A DNA stretch of 64,000 nucleotides. Source: an uncultured Pseudomonas sp. Its GTDB lineage: Bacteria; Pseudomonadota; Gammaproteobacteria; Pseudomonadales; Pseudomonadaceae. Every line of letters begins with the position of its first letter. The first letter of the stretch is position 1. This document shows, piece after piece, positions 23,264 to 32,769 of this stretch. A program made the position numbers and the translations under genes. The notes beneath the pieces are model-generated. The model was given only the letters and a program-made list of their open reading frames with translations. It did no database searches and was not told the DNA's origin. The stretch is taken from the NCBI RefSeq assembly GCF_913774235.1, contig NZ_CAJYDW010000017.1, positions 402,343-466,342 on the forward strand. The letters are read 5' to 3'.

Positions 23264-24100
23264 ATGAATTACCGACACGCCTTCCACGCCGGCAACCACG
23301 CCGATGTCTTCAAGCACCTCACCCTGTTGCGCCTGGCCGCGCTGCTGGCGCGCAAGGAGGCACCCTTCGTCTATCTGGACAGCCACTCCGGGGTCGGGCG
23401 CTACGACCTCGCCGGCGACCAGGCCAGCCGTACCGATGAGTGGCGGGAGGGCATCGGCCGGCTGTGGGCGCGAGACGATGCCCCGGCGGCCTTCGCCGGC
23501 TATCGGGAAGCGGTGGCGGCGCTCAACCCCGATGGCGCCTTGCGCTACTACCCGGGTTCACCCGAGTTGATGCGCCAGGCCCTGCGCGACCAGGATCGAC
23601 TGCTGCTCAATGAGTTGCATCCCGAGGACGGGCGGTTGCTCAAGGAGAACATGGCGGGTGATCGCCGGGTGGCGGTGCATCAGAAGGATGGCTGGCTGCT
23701 ACCGCGCGCCCTGCTGCCGGTGCCCGAGCGCCGGGCACTGCTGCTGATCGATCCGCCCTTCGAGAAGGCCGATGAACTGGAGCGTTGCGTCAAGGCGGTG
23801 CAGGAAGCCATCGGCCGCATGCGCCAAACGGTGATCGCCCTTTGGTATCCAATCAAGGACCGCCGTCAGCTCAAGAGATTCTATGCGGGGCTGCAGAACA
23901 GTGGCGCACCCAAGCTATTGAGGGCCGAACTGCTAGTCAATCCGGCGGACGATCCGACCCGGCTCAATGGCTCTGGGCTGGCTATCGTCAATGCGCCCTG
24001 GGGACTGGAGGAGGAGTTGCGTGACCTGCTGCCCTGGCTGGCCCAGCACCTGGCCCAGACTGAAGGCAGCAGCCAGCTGGACTGGTTGATTGCCGAATAG
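23264..24100 (+). CDS. rlmJ: 23S rRNA (adenine(2030)-N6)-methyltransferase RlmJ
   Basis: Methylates A2030 of 23S rRNA. The 278-residue product starts MNYRHAFHAGNHADVFKHLTL, the RlmJ signature; the SAM-binding DSHSGVGRYDL follows near residue 39, and the catalytic N6-adenine motif is DPPF at 163-166. Length equals the E. coli enzyme (280). The start at 23264 has CTGGAG upstream. It is convergent with msrA, leaving 65 bases that hold only a weak CGGAC/GTCCG hairpin. Confidence 0.95.
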   Translation: MNYRHAFHAGNHADVFKHLTLLRLAALLARKEAPFVYLDSHSGVGRYDLAGDQASRTDEWREGIGRLWARDDAPAAFAGYREAVAALNPDGALRYYPGSPELMRQALRDQDRLLLNELHPEDGRLLKENMAGDRRVAVHQKDGWLLPRALLPVPERRALLLIDPPFEKADELERCVKAVQEAIGRMRQTVIALWYPIKDRRQLKRFYAGLQNSGAPKLLRAELLVNPADDPTRLNGSGLAIVNAPWGLEEELRDLLPWLAQHLAQTEGSSQLDWLIAE

Positions 24101-24165
24101 CGGAACCAGGGGCGGGCGGCGCCAGCGGACGAAAGGCCGTCCGGCAGCGCGCAGGGCCTCGCTGC

Positions 24166-24825
24166 CTAGCGCGCCAGGCTCGGCGGCAGGCAGACGCCGG
24201 TGCCGGCCAGGCCACAATAGCCGTTGGGATTCTTCGCCAGGTACTGCTGGTGATAGGCCTCGGCATAGTAGAAGGGCGGCAGTGGGGCGATCTCGGTGGT
24301 GATCTCGCCATAGCCCGCCTCGGCCAGCTTGGCCTGGAAGGCCGCCTGGCTGGCCTCGAAGGCTTCCCGCTGGCTGTCGTCGGCGTAATAGAGCGCCGAG
24401 CGATACTGGGTACCGACGTCGTTGCCCTGGCGCATGCCCTGGGTCGGATCGTGGGCTTCCCAGAACACCTTGAGCAGCGCCTCCAGCGAGGTCTGGGCGG
24501 GATCGAACACCACCAGTACCACCTCGGTATGGCCAGTCAGCCCCGAGCAGACCTCTTCGTAGGTCGGATTGGGCGTATAGCCGCCGGCGTAACCCGCGGC
24601 GGTGGTCCAGACCCCCGGTTGCTGCCAGAAACGGCGCTCGACACCCCAGAAGCAGCCCATGCCGACCACCAGACTCTGCAGGCCGGCGGGGAAGGGACCC
24701 TGCAGCGGATTGCCGTTGACGTAGTGGGCAGCGGGGACGGCCATGGGTGTCTCGCGGCCGGGCAAGGCTTGGTCGGCGGCGGGCAGGTGGCTCTTCTTGG
24801 TCAGAATTTCGGAACGCAGGACCAT
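24166..24825 (-). CDS. msrA: Peptide-methionine (S)-S-oxide reductase MsrA
   Basis: Repairs oxidised methionine (S-sulfoxide) in proteins with thioredoxin. The 219-residue protein has the catalytic GCFWGVE motif (Cys58), then [24 protein letters not shown] and [21 protein letters not shown], all canonical MsrA blocks. The N-terminal extension of about 50 residues ([20 protein letters not shown]) is typical of the longer E. coli-like form. The C-terminus ends [16 protein letters not shown], carrying resolving cysteines. It lies about 80 bases downstream of dipA on the same strand. Confidence 0.95.
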   Translation of the reverse strand: MVLRSEILTKKSHLPAADQALPGRETPMAVPAAHYVNGNPLQGPFPAGLQSLVVGMGCFWGVERRFWQQPGVWTTAAGYAGGYTPNPTYEEVCSGLTGHTEVVLVVFDPAQTSLEALLKVFWEAHDPTQGMRQGNDVGTQYRSALYYADDSQREAFEASQAAFQAKLAEAGYGEITTEIAPLPPFYYAEAYHQQYLAKNPNGYCGLAGTGVCLPPSLAR

Positions 24826-24905
24826 GGGTTACCTCGTGGGGGAAGGCCTGGCGAATACGCCTCGTTGGCAAGGTCGCCCAGGCAGGATCGGCGCCGCTCG
24901 GCGGT

Positions 24906-27512
24906 TCAGCGCACCGGCAGGTAGCGCGCCAGCGCGGTTTCGAGCTGCTCGGCCGGGATCGGCTTGTCGAACAGATAGCCCTGGCCGATATCGCAACGAT
25001 GATGGCGCAGGAAAGCCAACTGCTCGGTCGTCTCTATGCCCTCGGCAACCACCTCCAGCCGGAGGTTGTGGGCCATGGCGATCACCGCGGAGGTGATTTC
25101 CATGTCGTCCTGGTTGTCCGGGATGTCCTTGATGAAACTCCTGTCGATCTTGATGATGTCGATGGGGAATTTTTTCAAGTAGCTGAGCGACGAATAACCG
25201 GTGCCGAAATCGTCCATCGCCAGACTCATGCCCAGGCGCTTGAGGGCCTCCAGGGTTTCGCGGGTGGCGTCGGTGGCGTCCAGCAGCAGGCTCTCGGTCA
25301 GCTCCAGCTCCAGGCGCTCCGGGGCGATGCGCTCTTCGTCGAGGATGGTGACGAAGGACTGTACCAGTTCGGGGTCGGTGAACTGCTTGGGCGAGAGGTT
25401 GATGGCGATCTGCAGATCGCCGAAGCCCATCGCGGCCAGCCGGTGCAGCTGGCGGCAGACCTCACGGATGATCCATTTGCCGATGGGAATGATCAGACCG
25501 GTTTCTTCGGCGATGCTGATGAACTGGTCCGGGCGGATCATGCCCTTTTCCGGGTGCTGCCAGCGGATCAGTGCCTCCAGGCCCAGCAATCGGGCGCGCT
25601 TCAGGCAGACCTTGGGCTGGTAGTGCAACAGGAGTTCGTTCTGTTCGAGGGCACGGCGCAGGTTGTTCTGCATGAACAGCTTGTTGCTGGCTTCGGCGAT
25701 CAGCGCCTCGGTGAAGATCTGGACCTGGTGGCCACCATTGGCCTTGGCGCGATGCAGCGCGAGGCCGGCATGCTTGATCAGGGTCTGGGGATCGGTTTCG
25801 TGCGGGCGCGCGGTAGTCAGGCCGATCGAGCAGCTGATCAAGGTGGGGTGGCCGTCCACGTAGAGTGGCGGATCGAGGGCCACCAGGGTATCGCGGGCCA
25901 GGGCGGCGGCGGCAATGGCGTCCATTCCCTCCAGCAGCACGGCGAATTCGTTGCTGGCGATGCGGGCGATCAGCGCGCTCTTGCCCAGGGCGGTGCGCAG
26001 GCGGCGGGCCAGCCCGACCAGCAACTGGTCGCCGATGCGATGGCCCAGGCTATCGTTGACCCGCTTGAAGTTGTCGACGTCCACCAGCAGCAGCGAGTGT
26101 TCGCGGCTGGCGTTGGACTGCTCCAGACGTGCTTCCAGGCGAGCGATGAAATGGCTGCGGTTGGCCAGGCCGGTGAGGCTGTCGCGGAAGGCGATTTCGT
26201 CATTGTGCTGGTGGGCGAAACGCGTCTTGCTGGTGTCCTGGAAGATCCCCAGGTAGCCCTGCAGGTCGCCGCTGGGCTGCAGGATCTTGGAGATCGAGAG
26301 CAGGCCCCAGTAGCTTTCGCCGTCGCGCCGGTAGCAGCGCATCTCGCCTTGCCAGCTGTCCTGGTGCGCGAGGCGCTGCCAGGCTTCGTAGAGCAATTCG
26401 CTCCAGTTCTCCAGGGCCGGCAGGGAGTCGATGAGCATGCCCTGGGCCTGGGTGATGGGATGGCCGGTGATCCGGGCGAAGCTGTCGGTGGCATGTTCCA
26501 GCCGACCCTGGGCATCGAGCAGGAGGAAGGCATCGGTGCTGGCTTCCATGACCCGGGTGAGCGGGTGGGTCAGCTCCGGCGGGCTCGCTGCGCTGTGGAT
26601 GAGTGCGGCCAGGCAATCGGCCAGGCTGCGGGCGAAGGCAACGTCTTCCGGCGTCCAGGTGGCGGCCTGTTGGCGTCTCAGACAGAGCACGCCGACCAGG
26701 TGCCCGTCCTGGAGCAGCGCCACGTCCAGGGCGGTTCCGCCACCGGTGTTGGGGGCCTGCAGTACCTGGCTCGCCTCTTCGATCACCTGCTGCTCACGCA
26801 ACAGGCGGCGGTACTCGGTGCACAGCGCGGTGATCCGGTCATCACTGGTCAGACCGCTCAGACCATTGCCGTCCAGACGCCACAGGCCAACGTGGTCCAC
26901 GTCGAAGGCCGCGGCTCCCTGGTCGAGGATGAGTTGCGCCAGCTCGGCGTCCGTCACGTCCTGGCACAAGGCCAGGCGGGACAGGCCGAGCAGCAGGTCC
27001 TGGCGGGCCTGGGCGATCGCCAGGCGGCGCTGGTGGTGATCCTGATTGTCCTGCAGCAGGGCGAGGCTGGAGCGTAGCGCCAGGGTATGGGCTTCCCACT
27101 GGCTGGAGAGCGCATCGTCATTGGCGACCCGCAGCAGATAGCCGCGCAGCAGTGGGCGGCCATGGCGCTGCAGGCTTTCGCCCACTTCGACGACCTGGCA
27201 GGGCGCGCTGGGGGAATGGAACAGGTAACGCACCTGGTAGCTGCCGTGTTCGGCGAGCTGCAACTGGATCTCTTCGTGCAGCCGGTGACGGACGCTGGGT
27301 TCCATCAGGCTGGCATAGGGCGCATCGATGAGCGAGCAGAGCGCCGGAGCAGGCAGGCCAAGGCTGGCATCGCAACGCGGATCGAGATAGAGCATCGCCC
27401 AGGAGGCTTCATTCAGACGCTCGAAGCGCAGCAAGCCCAATCGGGCAGGAGCACTGAGAGCGCCTGCCTGATCGGCTACCGCGGCATCGGCAGCGTCGGA
27501 ATGAATACTCAT
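24906..27512 (-). CDS. dipA: Cyclic di-GMP phosphodiesterase, GAF-PAS-GGDEF-EAL (DipA-like)
   Basis: 868-residue soluble c-di-GMP signalling protein. In order: an N-terminal sensor region (about 20-160), GAF (169-308), PAS (315-430), a GGDEF domain (440-595) whose active site is degenerate (ASNEF at 519-523), and an EAL domain (610-860) with an intact EAL at 646-648, NLSPKQF, DDFGTGYSSLSYL and EGIET. It should degrade c-di-GMP, with the GGDEF half perhaps regulatory. Architecture, the ASNEF motif and position beside aceF/aceE match P. aeruginosa DipA (PA5017), needed for biofilm dispersal. The ATG at 27512 was chosen over an upstream start at 27605 because of AAGGA and family length. Confidence 0.85.
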   Translation of the reverse strand: MSIHSDAADAAVADQAGALSAPARLGLLRFERLNEASWAMLYLDPRCDASLGLPAPALCSLIDAPYASLMEPSVRHRLHEEIQLQLAEHGSYQVRYLFHSPSAPCQVVEVGESLQRHGRPLLRGYLLRVANDDALSSQWEAHTLALRSSLALLQDNQDHHQRRLAIAQARQDLLLGLSRLALCQDVTDAELAQLILDQGAAAFDVDHVGLWRLDGNGLSGLTSDDRITALCTEYRRLLREQQVIEEASQVLQAPNTGGGTALDVALLQDGHLVGVLCLRRQQAATWTPEDVAFARSLADCLAALIHSAASPPELTHPLTRVMEASTDAFLLLDAQGRLEHATDSFARITGHPITQAQGMLIDSLPALENWSELLYEAWQRLAHQDSWQGEMRCYRRDGESYWGLLSISKILQPSGDLQGYLGIFQDTSKTRFAHQHNDEIAFRDSLTGLANRSHFIARLEARLEQSNASREHSLLLVDVDNFKRVNDSLGHRIGDQLLVGLARRLRTALGKSALIARIASNEFAVLLEGMDAIAAAALARDTLVALDPPLYVDGHPTLISCSIGLTTARPHETDPQTLIKHAGLALHRAKANGGHQVQIFTEALIAEASNKLFMQNNLRRALEQNELLLHYQPKVCLKRARLLGLEALIRWQHPEKGMIRPDQFISIAEETGLIIPIGKWIIREVCRQLHRLAAMGFGDLQIAINLSPKQFTDPELVQSFVTILDEERIAPERLELELTESLLLDATDATRETLEALKRLGMSLAMDDFGTGYSSLSYLKKFPIDIIKIDRSFIKDIPDNQDDMEITSAVIAMAHNLRLEVVAEGIETTEQLAFLRHHRCDIGQGYLFDKPIPAEQLETALARYLPVR

Positions 27513-27706
27513 GCGCGGGTTCGCGTCCTTGTGAAGACGGATAAGTGTCCTAGGGTTATCGGAAAGGATAGACAAATCATTAACCCTTTTTCCTTTCCGC
27601 CTCACTGGCGATATCGGATGACTAACAAGGTTGCCCGATCAGACCGGAAGGGCGCAAGCGCCTGCAGCCGATCGCCATCCTACCTCTTCTCCAGGACAAA
27701 AAAACA

Positions 27707-27736
27707 GGAACCCCGCGTGTGCGGGGTTCCCATTTT
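27707..27736. terminator. Bidirectional intrinsic terminator downstream of aceF
   Basis: Perfect 10-base stem GGAACCCCGC / GCGGGGTTCC with a 4-base loop. A-rich sequence on the left and CATTTTTT on the right provide a T-tract on either strand. It lies 47 bases past the aceF stop (minus strand) and upstream of dipA, so it ends the aceEF transcript. Confidence 0.9.
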
Positions 27737-27782
27737 TTCAACCGTTGGCCGGTGATCGCTGGCGAACACCGGCCGTCGGCGG

Positions 27783-29768
27783 TTACAGCAGCAGGCCGCG
27801 GATCTCGGCGAGCAGATCGCCCAGGCGCTTGGTGAAGCGCGCGGCGGCGGCCCCGTTGATCACGCGGTGATCGTAGGACAGCGACAGCGGCAGCATCAGG
27901 CGCGGCTGGAAGGCCTTGCCGTCCCAGACCGGCTGCATGCTGGCCTTGGACACGCCGAGGATCGCCACTTCCGGGGCATTGACGATCGGCGTGAAGCCGG
28001 TGCCGCCGATGTGACCCAGGCTGGAGATGGTGAAGCAGGCGCCCTGCATGTCGTCGCCGCTGAGCTTCTTGGTCCGCGCCTTTTCCGCCAGCTGGGCGGC
28101 TTCGGCGGCGAGTTGCAGGAGGCTCTTCTGGTCGACGTTGCGGATGACCGGGACCAGCAGACCGTCCGGAGTGTCCACGGCGAAGCCGATGTGCACGTAC
28201 TTCTTACGGATGATCGCCTTGCCACTGGGGGCCAGGGAGGCGTTGAAGTCCGGTAGTTCCTTGAGCACATGGGCGCAGGCCTTGAGCAGGAACGGCAGGA
28301 TAGTCAGCTTGACGCCGGCCTTTTCCGCCACGGCTTTCTGACCGACGCGGAAGGCTTCCAGATCGGTCACGTCGGACTGGTCGAACTGGGTCACGTGAGG
28401 CACGTTCAGCCAGCTGCGATGCAGGTTGTTGGCACCGACCTGCATGAGGCGCGTCATCGGCACCTCTTCGATCTCGCCGAACTTGCTGAAGTCCACGGTG
28501 GGAATCGGCGGGATGCCGGCGCCACCGGTGGCCCCTGCAGCCGCGGCCGGAGCCGCCTTGCTCTTCTGCAGCTGATCCTTGACGTAGGTCTGGACGTCTT
28601 CCTTGAGGATGCGACCCTTGGGACCGGTCGGGGTGACCTCGCCCAGGTCGACGCCGAATTCGCGGGCGACCATGCGCACCGCCGGACCGGCATGGACCTT
28701 CTTGCCCTTGCCGGCGGCAGGTGCGCTGGCGGGAGCGGCGGCCTTGGCCGGAGCCTCGGCCTTCTTCTCGGGCGCCGGGGCGCTGGCAGCATTGCCAGCA
28801 GCCGGTTTGGCCGCCTGCTTGGGCGCGGCACCGGCCACCTTCAGGGTCAGGATCAGATCGCCGGTCTTGGCCTGGTCATTGACCTTGATGGCGACGCTTT
28901 CCACCACGCCTGCCTTGGGCGCCGGGATTTCCATGCTGGCCTTGTCGGACTCCAGCACGATCAGCGACTGCTCGGCCTTGACCTGGTCACCGGCCTTGAC
29001 CAGCACCTCGATGACGTTGGCACTGCCGGTGGAGCCGATGTCGGGGACCTTGATCTCCTCGACCGATTCACCGGCCGGCTCGGCAGCGGCTTGCTCGTGC
29101 AGCTCGGGCTCGGCGGCTGCCTTGGCGGGCTTGTCGCCGGCCTTGGACTCGACACTCTTGCTCGGCTTGGCATTGGCGGCGCCTTTGAGCACCAGGATCA
29201 GATCGCCGGTGCCCACTTCGTCGCCGACCTTGACGGAAATGCTCTCCACCACGCCCGCGGCGGGGGAGGGGATTTCCATGCTGGCCTTGTCGGATTCCAG
29301 GGTGATCAGCGTCTGCTCGGCGGCGATGGTGTCGCCGGGCTTGACCGCCACCTCGATGATGCTGGCCTTGCCGCTGGAGCCGATGTCGGGGACGTGGATC
29401 TCCTGGGACTCGCCTTCGCCGGCGGACGCCGAGGCGTCCTCGTCGCCGGCCGGCGTCGGGGTTTCGCTTTCCTCGACCTGGGTCTGCTTGGACTCGGCCT
29501 TGGGTTCGGCGGCGGGCTCGCTGCCGGAGGCGGCGTCGTCGCCTTCTAGGTCGATCAGCAGATCACCGGTTTTTAGGGTGTCGCCGACCTTGATGTGTAG
29601 GGCGGCGATCTTGCCGGCCTTGGGGGCCGGAATCTCCATGCTGGCCTTGTCGGACTCCAGCACCACCAGGCTTTGTTCGGCCTCGACGGTATCGCCGACC
29701 TTCACCAGCAGCTCGATGACTTCGCCGTCGCCACTGCCGATGTCGGGTACGCGGATGGTCTCGCTCAC
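27783..29768 (-). CDS. aceF: Pyruvate dehydrogenase E2, dihydrolipoyllysine acetyltransferase (three lipoyl domains)
   Basis: Core of the pyruvate dehydrogenase complex, moving acetyl groups from E1 to CoA. The 661-residue protein has three tandem lipoyl domains, each with the ESDKASMEIP lipoylation motif (Lys41, Lys160, Lys275), joined by Ala/Pro/Glu-rich linkers. A peripheral subunit-binding domain (AGPAVRMVAREFGVDLGEV) follows, then the catalytic domain with SYDHRVING (His634). Three lipoyl domains is more than the two I recall for P. aeruginosa and P. putida and equals Azotobacter and E. coli. It is 28 bases downstream of aceE. Confidence 0.96.
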   Translation of the reverse strand: MSETIRVPDIGSGDGEVIELLVKVGDTVEAEQSLVVLESDKASMEIPAPKAGKIAALHIKVGDTLKTGDLLIDLEGDDAASGSEPAAEPKAESKQTQVEESETPTPAGDEDASASAGEGESQEIHVPDIGSSGKASIIEVAVKPGDTIAAEQTLITLESDKASMEIPSPAAGVVESISVKVGDEVGTGDLILVLKGAANAKPSKSVESKAGDKPAKAAAEPELHEQAAAEPAGESVEEIKVPDIGSTGSANVIEVLVKAGDQVKAEQSLIVLESDKASMEIPAPKAGVVESVAIKVNDQAKTGDLILTLKVAGAAPKQAAKPAAGNAASAPAPEKKAEAPAKAAAPASAPAAGKGKKVHAGPAVRMVAREFGVDLGEVTPTGPKGRILKEDVQTYVKDQLQKSKAAPAAAAGATGGAGIPPIPTVDFSKFGEIEEVPMTRLMQVGANNLHRSWLNVPHVTQFDQSDVTDLEAFRVGQKAVAEKAGVKLTILPFLLKACAHVLKELPDFNASLAPSGKAIIRKKYVHIGFAVDTPDGLLVPVIRNVDQKSLLQLAAEAAQLAEKARTKKLSGDDMQGACFTISSLGHIGGTGFTPIVNAPEVAILGVSKASMQPVWDGKAFQPRLMLPLSLSYDHRVINGAAAARFTKRLGDLLAEIRGLLL

Positions 29769-29796
29769 AATTGTTTCCTCTTATCCGTGTGCCGCA

Positions 29797-32439
29797 TCAG
29801 CAATCCAGGGGATTGCGCTTCTCGGTGTCGATGCCGAACTTGGTGATGGCATCGGCCACGACCTTACGTTCCAGCTTGCCCTGGTTGGCCAACGCCTGCA
29901 GAGCGGCGACGGCGACCCAACGGCGATCGACCTCGAAGTGATCACGCAGCTTCTTGCGGCTGTCGCTACGACCGAAGCCATCGGTACCCAGCACCTGGAA
30001 TTCGGTGGGGACCCACTGGCGGATCTGGTCGGCGAACAGCTTCATGTAGTCGGTGGAGGCGATGACCGGACCCTGGCGCTCGCCCAGGCACTGCTCGACG
30101 TAGGTCAGGCGGCGCTCTTCCAGCGGGTGTAGGCGGTTCCAGCGATCCACGGCCAGGCCTTCACGGCGCAGTTCGTTGAAGCTGGTGACGCTCCAGATGT
30201 CGGCGCCGACGCCCATCTCGCGCAGCAGGCTCGCGGCAGCGCGGACCTCGTTGAGGATGGTGCCCGAGCCCAGCAGCTGGACGCGGTGCTTGAAGTCGCC
30301 CTTTTCTTCTTCCAGCAGGTACATGCCCTTGATGATGCCTTCCTCGACACCCTCGGGCATGGCCGGCTGCTGGTAGTTCTCGTTCATCACGGTGATGTAG
30401 TAGAAGACGCTCTGCTGCAGTTCCATCATCTGATGGATGCCTTCGCGCATGATCACCGCCAGCTCGTAGGCATAGGTGGGATCGTAGCTGCGGCAGTTGG
30501 GGATGGTGCCGGCCAGGATGTGGCTGTGACCGTCCTCGTGCTGCAGGCCTTCGCCGTTCAGGGTGGTACGGCCGGAGGTGCCGCCGAGCAGGAAGCCGCG
30601 GGTCTGGGCATCGCCCGCCGCCCAGGCCAGGTCGCCGATGCGCTGGAAGCCGAACATCGAATAGAAGATGTAGACCGGCAGCATGGGCTGGTTGTAGTTG
30701 CTGTAGGCGGTACCGGCGGCGATGAAGGAGGACATGGCGCCGGCCTCGTTGAGGCCTTCCTGGAGGATCTGGCCGTCCTTCTCTTCGCGGTAGTACATCA
30801 CCTGGTCGCGGTCGACCGGCTCATAGAGCTGGCCGTGGGGCGAGTAGATGCCCAGCTGACGGAACATGCCTTCCATGCCGAAGGTACGGGCCTCGTCGGC
30901 GAGGATGGGCACGATGCGTTTGCCCAGGTCCTTGTCCTTGACCAGTTGCGACAGGATGCGGCCGAAGGCCATGGTGGTGGAGATCTCGCGATCGCCGGAG
31001 CCGTCCAGCACCGCCTTCAGGGTATCCAGCGGCGGGGTGGGGATGCTGATGCTGCGGGCGCGACGCTGGGGCAGGTGACCGCCCAGGGCTTCGCGACGGC
31101 TCATCAGGTACTTCATCTCGGCGCTGTCGTCGGCCGGACGATAGAAGGGCAGCTCGCTGAGCTGGGAGTCGTTCAGCGGGATGTCGAAGCGATCGCGGAA
31201 TTTCTTCAGCGACTCAACATCGACCTTCTTGGTGTTGTGCGCGGTGTTCTTGGCTTCGCCCGCGCCAGTGCCGTAGCCCTTGATGGTCTTGGCCAGGATG
31301 ACGGTGGGCTGGCCCTTGTGGTTGACCGCCTGGTGGTAGGCCGCATAGACCTTGTAGGGGTCGTGACCGCCACGGTTGAGCTTCCAGATCTCGTCGTCGG
31401 ACAGGTCCTCGACCATCTTGAGCAGCTCGGGGTTGGCGCCGAAGAAGTGCTTACGCACATAGGCACCGTCCTTGGCCTTGTAGTTCTGGTATTCACCGTC
31501 GACCACGGCGTCCATGCGCTGCTGCATGCGGCCTTCGGTGTCGCGGGCGAACAGCGGGTCCCACATGCGGCCCCAGAGGACCTTGGTGACGTTCCAGTCG
31601 GCGCCACGGAAGATGCCTTCCAGTTCTTGGACGATCTTGCCGTTGCCGCGTACCGGGCCGTCGAGGCGCTGCAGGTTGCAGTTGATGACGAAGATCAGGT
31701 TGTCGAGGTTCTCGCGGCCGGCCAGGGAGATGGCGCCCAGGGTTTCCGGCTCGTCGCACTCGCCGTCGCCGATGAAGCACCAGACCTTCTGCTTGCCGGC
31801 GGGGATGTAGCCGCGGTTCTCCAGGTACTTCATGAAGCGCGCCTGGTAGATGGCGGTGATCGGACCCAGACCCATGGACACGGTCGGGAACTGCCAGAAG
31901 TCGGGCATCAGGTGCGGGTGCGGGTAGCTCGACAGGCCCTTGCCGTCCACTTCCTGGCGGAAGTTGTTCATCTGGTCTTCGGAGAGGCGGCCTTCCAGGA
32001 AGGCACGGGCGTAGACGCCGGGGGAAGCGTGGCCCTGATAGTAGATCAGGTCGCCGCCGTGCTCTTCGTTGGGCGCCTTCCAGAAATAGTTGAAGCCGAT
32101 GTCATAGAGGGTGGCGCTGGAGGCGAAGGTGGAGATGTGGCCACCCAGATCCGGATCCTTGAGGTTGGCGCGCATGACCATCGCCAGGGCGTTCCAGCGG
32201 ACCAGCGAGCGGATGCGCCGCTCCATGAACAGGTCGCCCGGCATATGGGCTTCCTTGGTCACTGGAATGGTGTTGCGATAGGGGGTATTGATGGAGTAGG
32301 GCAGCTGGGTACCACTGCGGGTGGCCAGTTCGCCCATGCGGGTCATCAGATAATGAACGCGCTCCTCGCCTTCGTGGTCGAGGACGGACTCCAGGGCGTC
32401 CAGCCATTCCTGGGTTTCGACGGGATCGAGATCTTGCAT
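29797..32439 (-). CDS. aceE: Pyruvate dehydrogenase E1 component (homodimeric)
   Basis: Thiamine-diphosphate enzyme that decarboxylates pyruvate and reductively acetylates E2. The 880-residue protein is the homodimeric proteobacterial type, with MQDLDPVETQEWLDALE at the start, the ThDP/Mg site GDGECDEPETLGAI...NCNLQ, and HEDGHSHI (residues near 640). Length equals the E. coli enzyme (887). It leads the aceE-aceF operon; a 15-base palindrome about 110 bases upstream may be its operator. Confidence 0.97.
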   Translation of the reverse strand: MQDLDPVETQEWLDALESVLDHEGEERVHYLMTRMGELATRSGTQLPYSINTPYRNTIPVTKEAHMPGDLFMERRIRSLVRWNALAMVMRANLKDPDLGGHISTFASSATLYDIGFNYFWKAPNEEHGGDLIYYQGHASPGVYARAFLEGRLSEDQMNNFRQEVDGKGLSSYPHPHLMPDFWQFPTVSMGLGPITAIYQARFMKYLENRGYIPAGKQKVWCFIGDGECDEPETLGAISLAGRENLDNLIFVINCNLQRLDGPVRGNGKIVQELEGIFRGADWNVTKVLWGRMWDPLFARDTEGRMQQRMDAVVDGEYQNYKAKDGAYVRKHFFGANPELLKMVEDLSDDEIWKLNRGGHDPYKVYAAYHQAVNHKGQPTVILAKTIKGYGTGAGEAKNTAHNTKKVDVESLKKFRDRFDIPLNDSQLSELPFYRPADDSAEMKYLMSRREALGGHLPQRRARSISIPTPPLDTLKAVLDGSGDREISTTMAFGRILSQLVKDKDLGKRIVPILADEARTFGMEGMFRQLGIYSPHGQLYEPVDRDQVMYYREEKDGQILQEGLNEAGAMSSFIAAGTAYSNYNQPMLPVYIFYSMFGFQRIGDLAWAAGDAQTRGFLLGGTSGRTTLNGEGLQHEDGHSHILAGTIPNCRSYDPTYAYELAVIMREGIHQMMELQQSVFYYITVMNENYQQPAMPEGVEEGIIKGMYLLEEEKGDFKHRVQLLGSGTILNEVRAAASLLREMGVGADIWSVTSFNELRREGLAVDRWNRLHPLEERRLTYVEQCLGERQGPVIASTDYMKLFADQIRQWVPTEFQVLGTDGFGRSDSRKKLRDHFEVDRRWVAVAALQALANQGKLERKVVADAITKFGIDTEKRNPLDC

Positions 32440-32769
32440 GGCTTGCTCCAGGGCGGAAAGGCTTCCAGAATCGGTCGCCTCAGGGTCGCCGCCGGCCTCT
32501 TGGGGGCAGCGAAAATTCTTGGATTTATGACCGGACGGTTCCGGCCGGCGTGTAGTTTTACTACAAATTCAAATCCGTTTCAGCTCCGAGCTGTAATGGA
32601 ATAAAAAACAATTCGACGTTTGTCGTACGCTCTGTGCCAGGGCTCGCGAACTCCGAACCACGGACGTGGCGACGGTTCCCGCGTGGACCAGGTGGTCCGT
32701 CGGAATGTGCCTGAATGGAGGCTTCTGGCGGACTTGGCGAGGTTCGACCGTCCCTGCGCAGGACTGCCC
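32440..32769. promoter_or_regulatory. aceE-glnE divergent intergenic region with a GntR-type palindrome at 32551-32565
   Basis: This 330-base gap carries the promoters of divergent aceE (minus) and glnE (plus). The clearest element is TGTAGTTTTACTACA at 32551-32565, with 6-base perfect arms and a 3-base centre. It contains TAGTTTTACTA, matching the TNGTNNNACNA pattern of FadR-subfamily GntR regulators, to which PdhR, the pyruvate-responsive repressor of pdh operons, belongs. An AT-rich stretch (32598-32612) lies next to it. No clear -10/-35 pair or ORF was found. Confidence 0.5.

Noticed and set aside
24747..27077. Long plus-strand frame opposite dipA
   Set aside because: Antisense shadow of a multi-domain gene with clear motifs on the minus strand.
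27783..29768. Tandem repeats considered as a CRISPR-like array or satellite
   Set aside because: The repetition is explained by three lipoyl domains encoded in frame; there are no short regularly spaced repeats.
30286..32604. 772-residue plus-strand frame opposite aceE
   Set aside because: Antisense shadow; aceE is certain on the minus strand and the frame has no recognisable domain.
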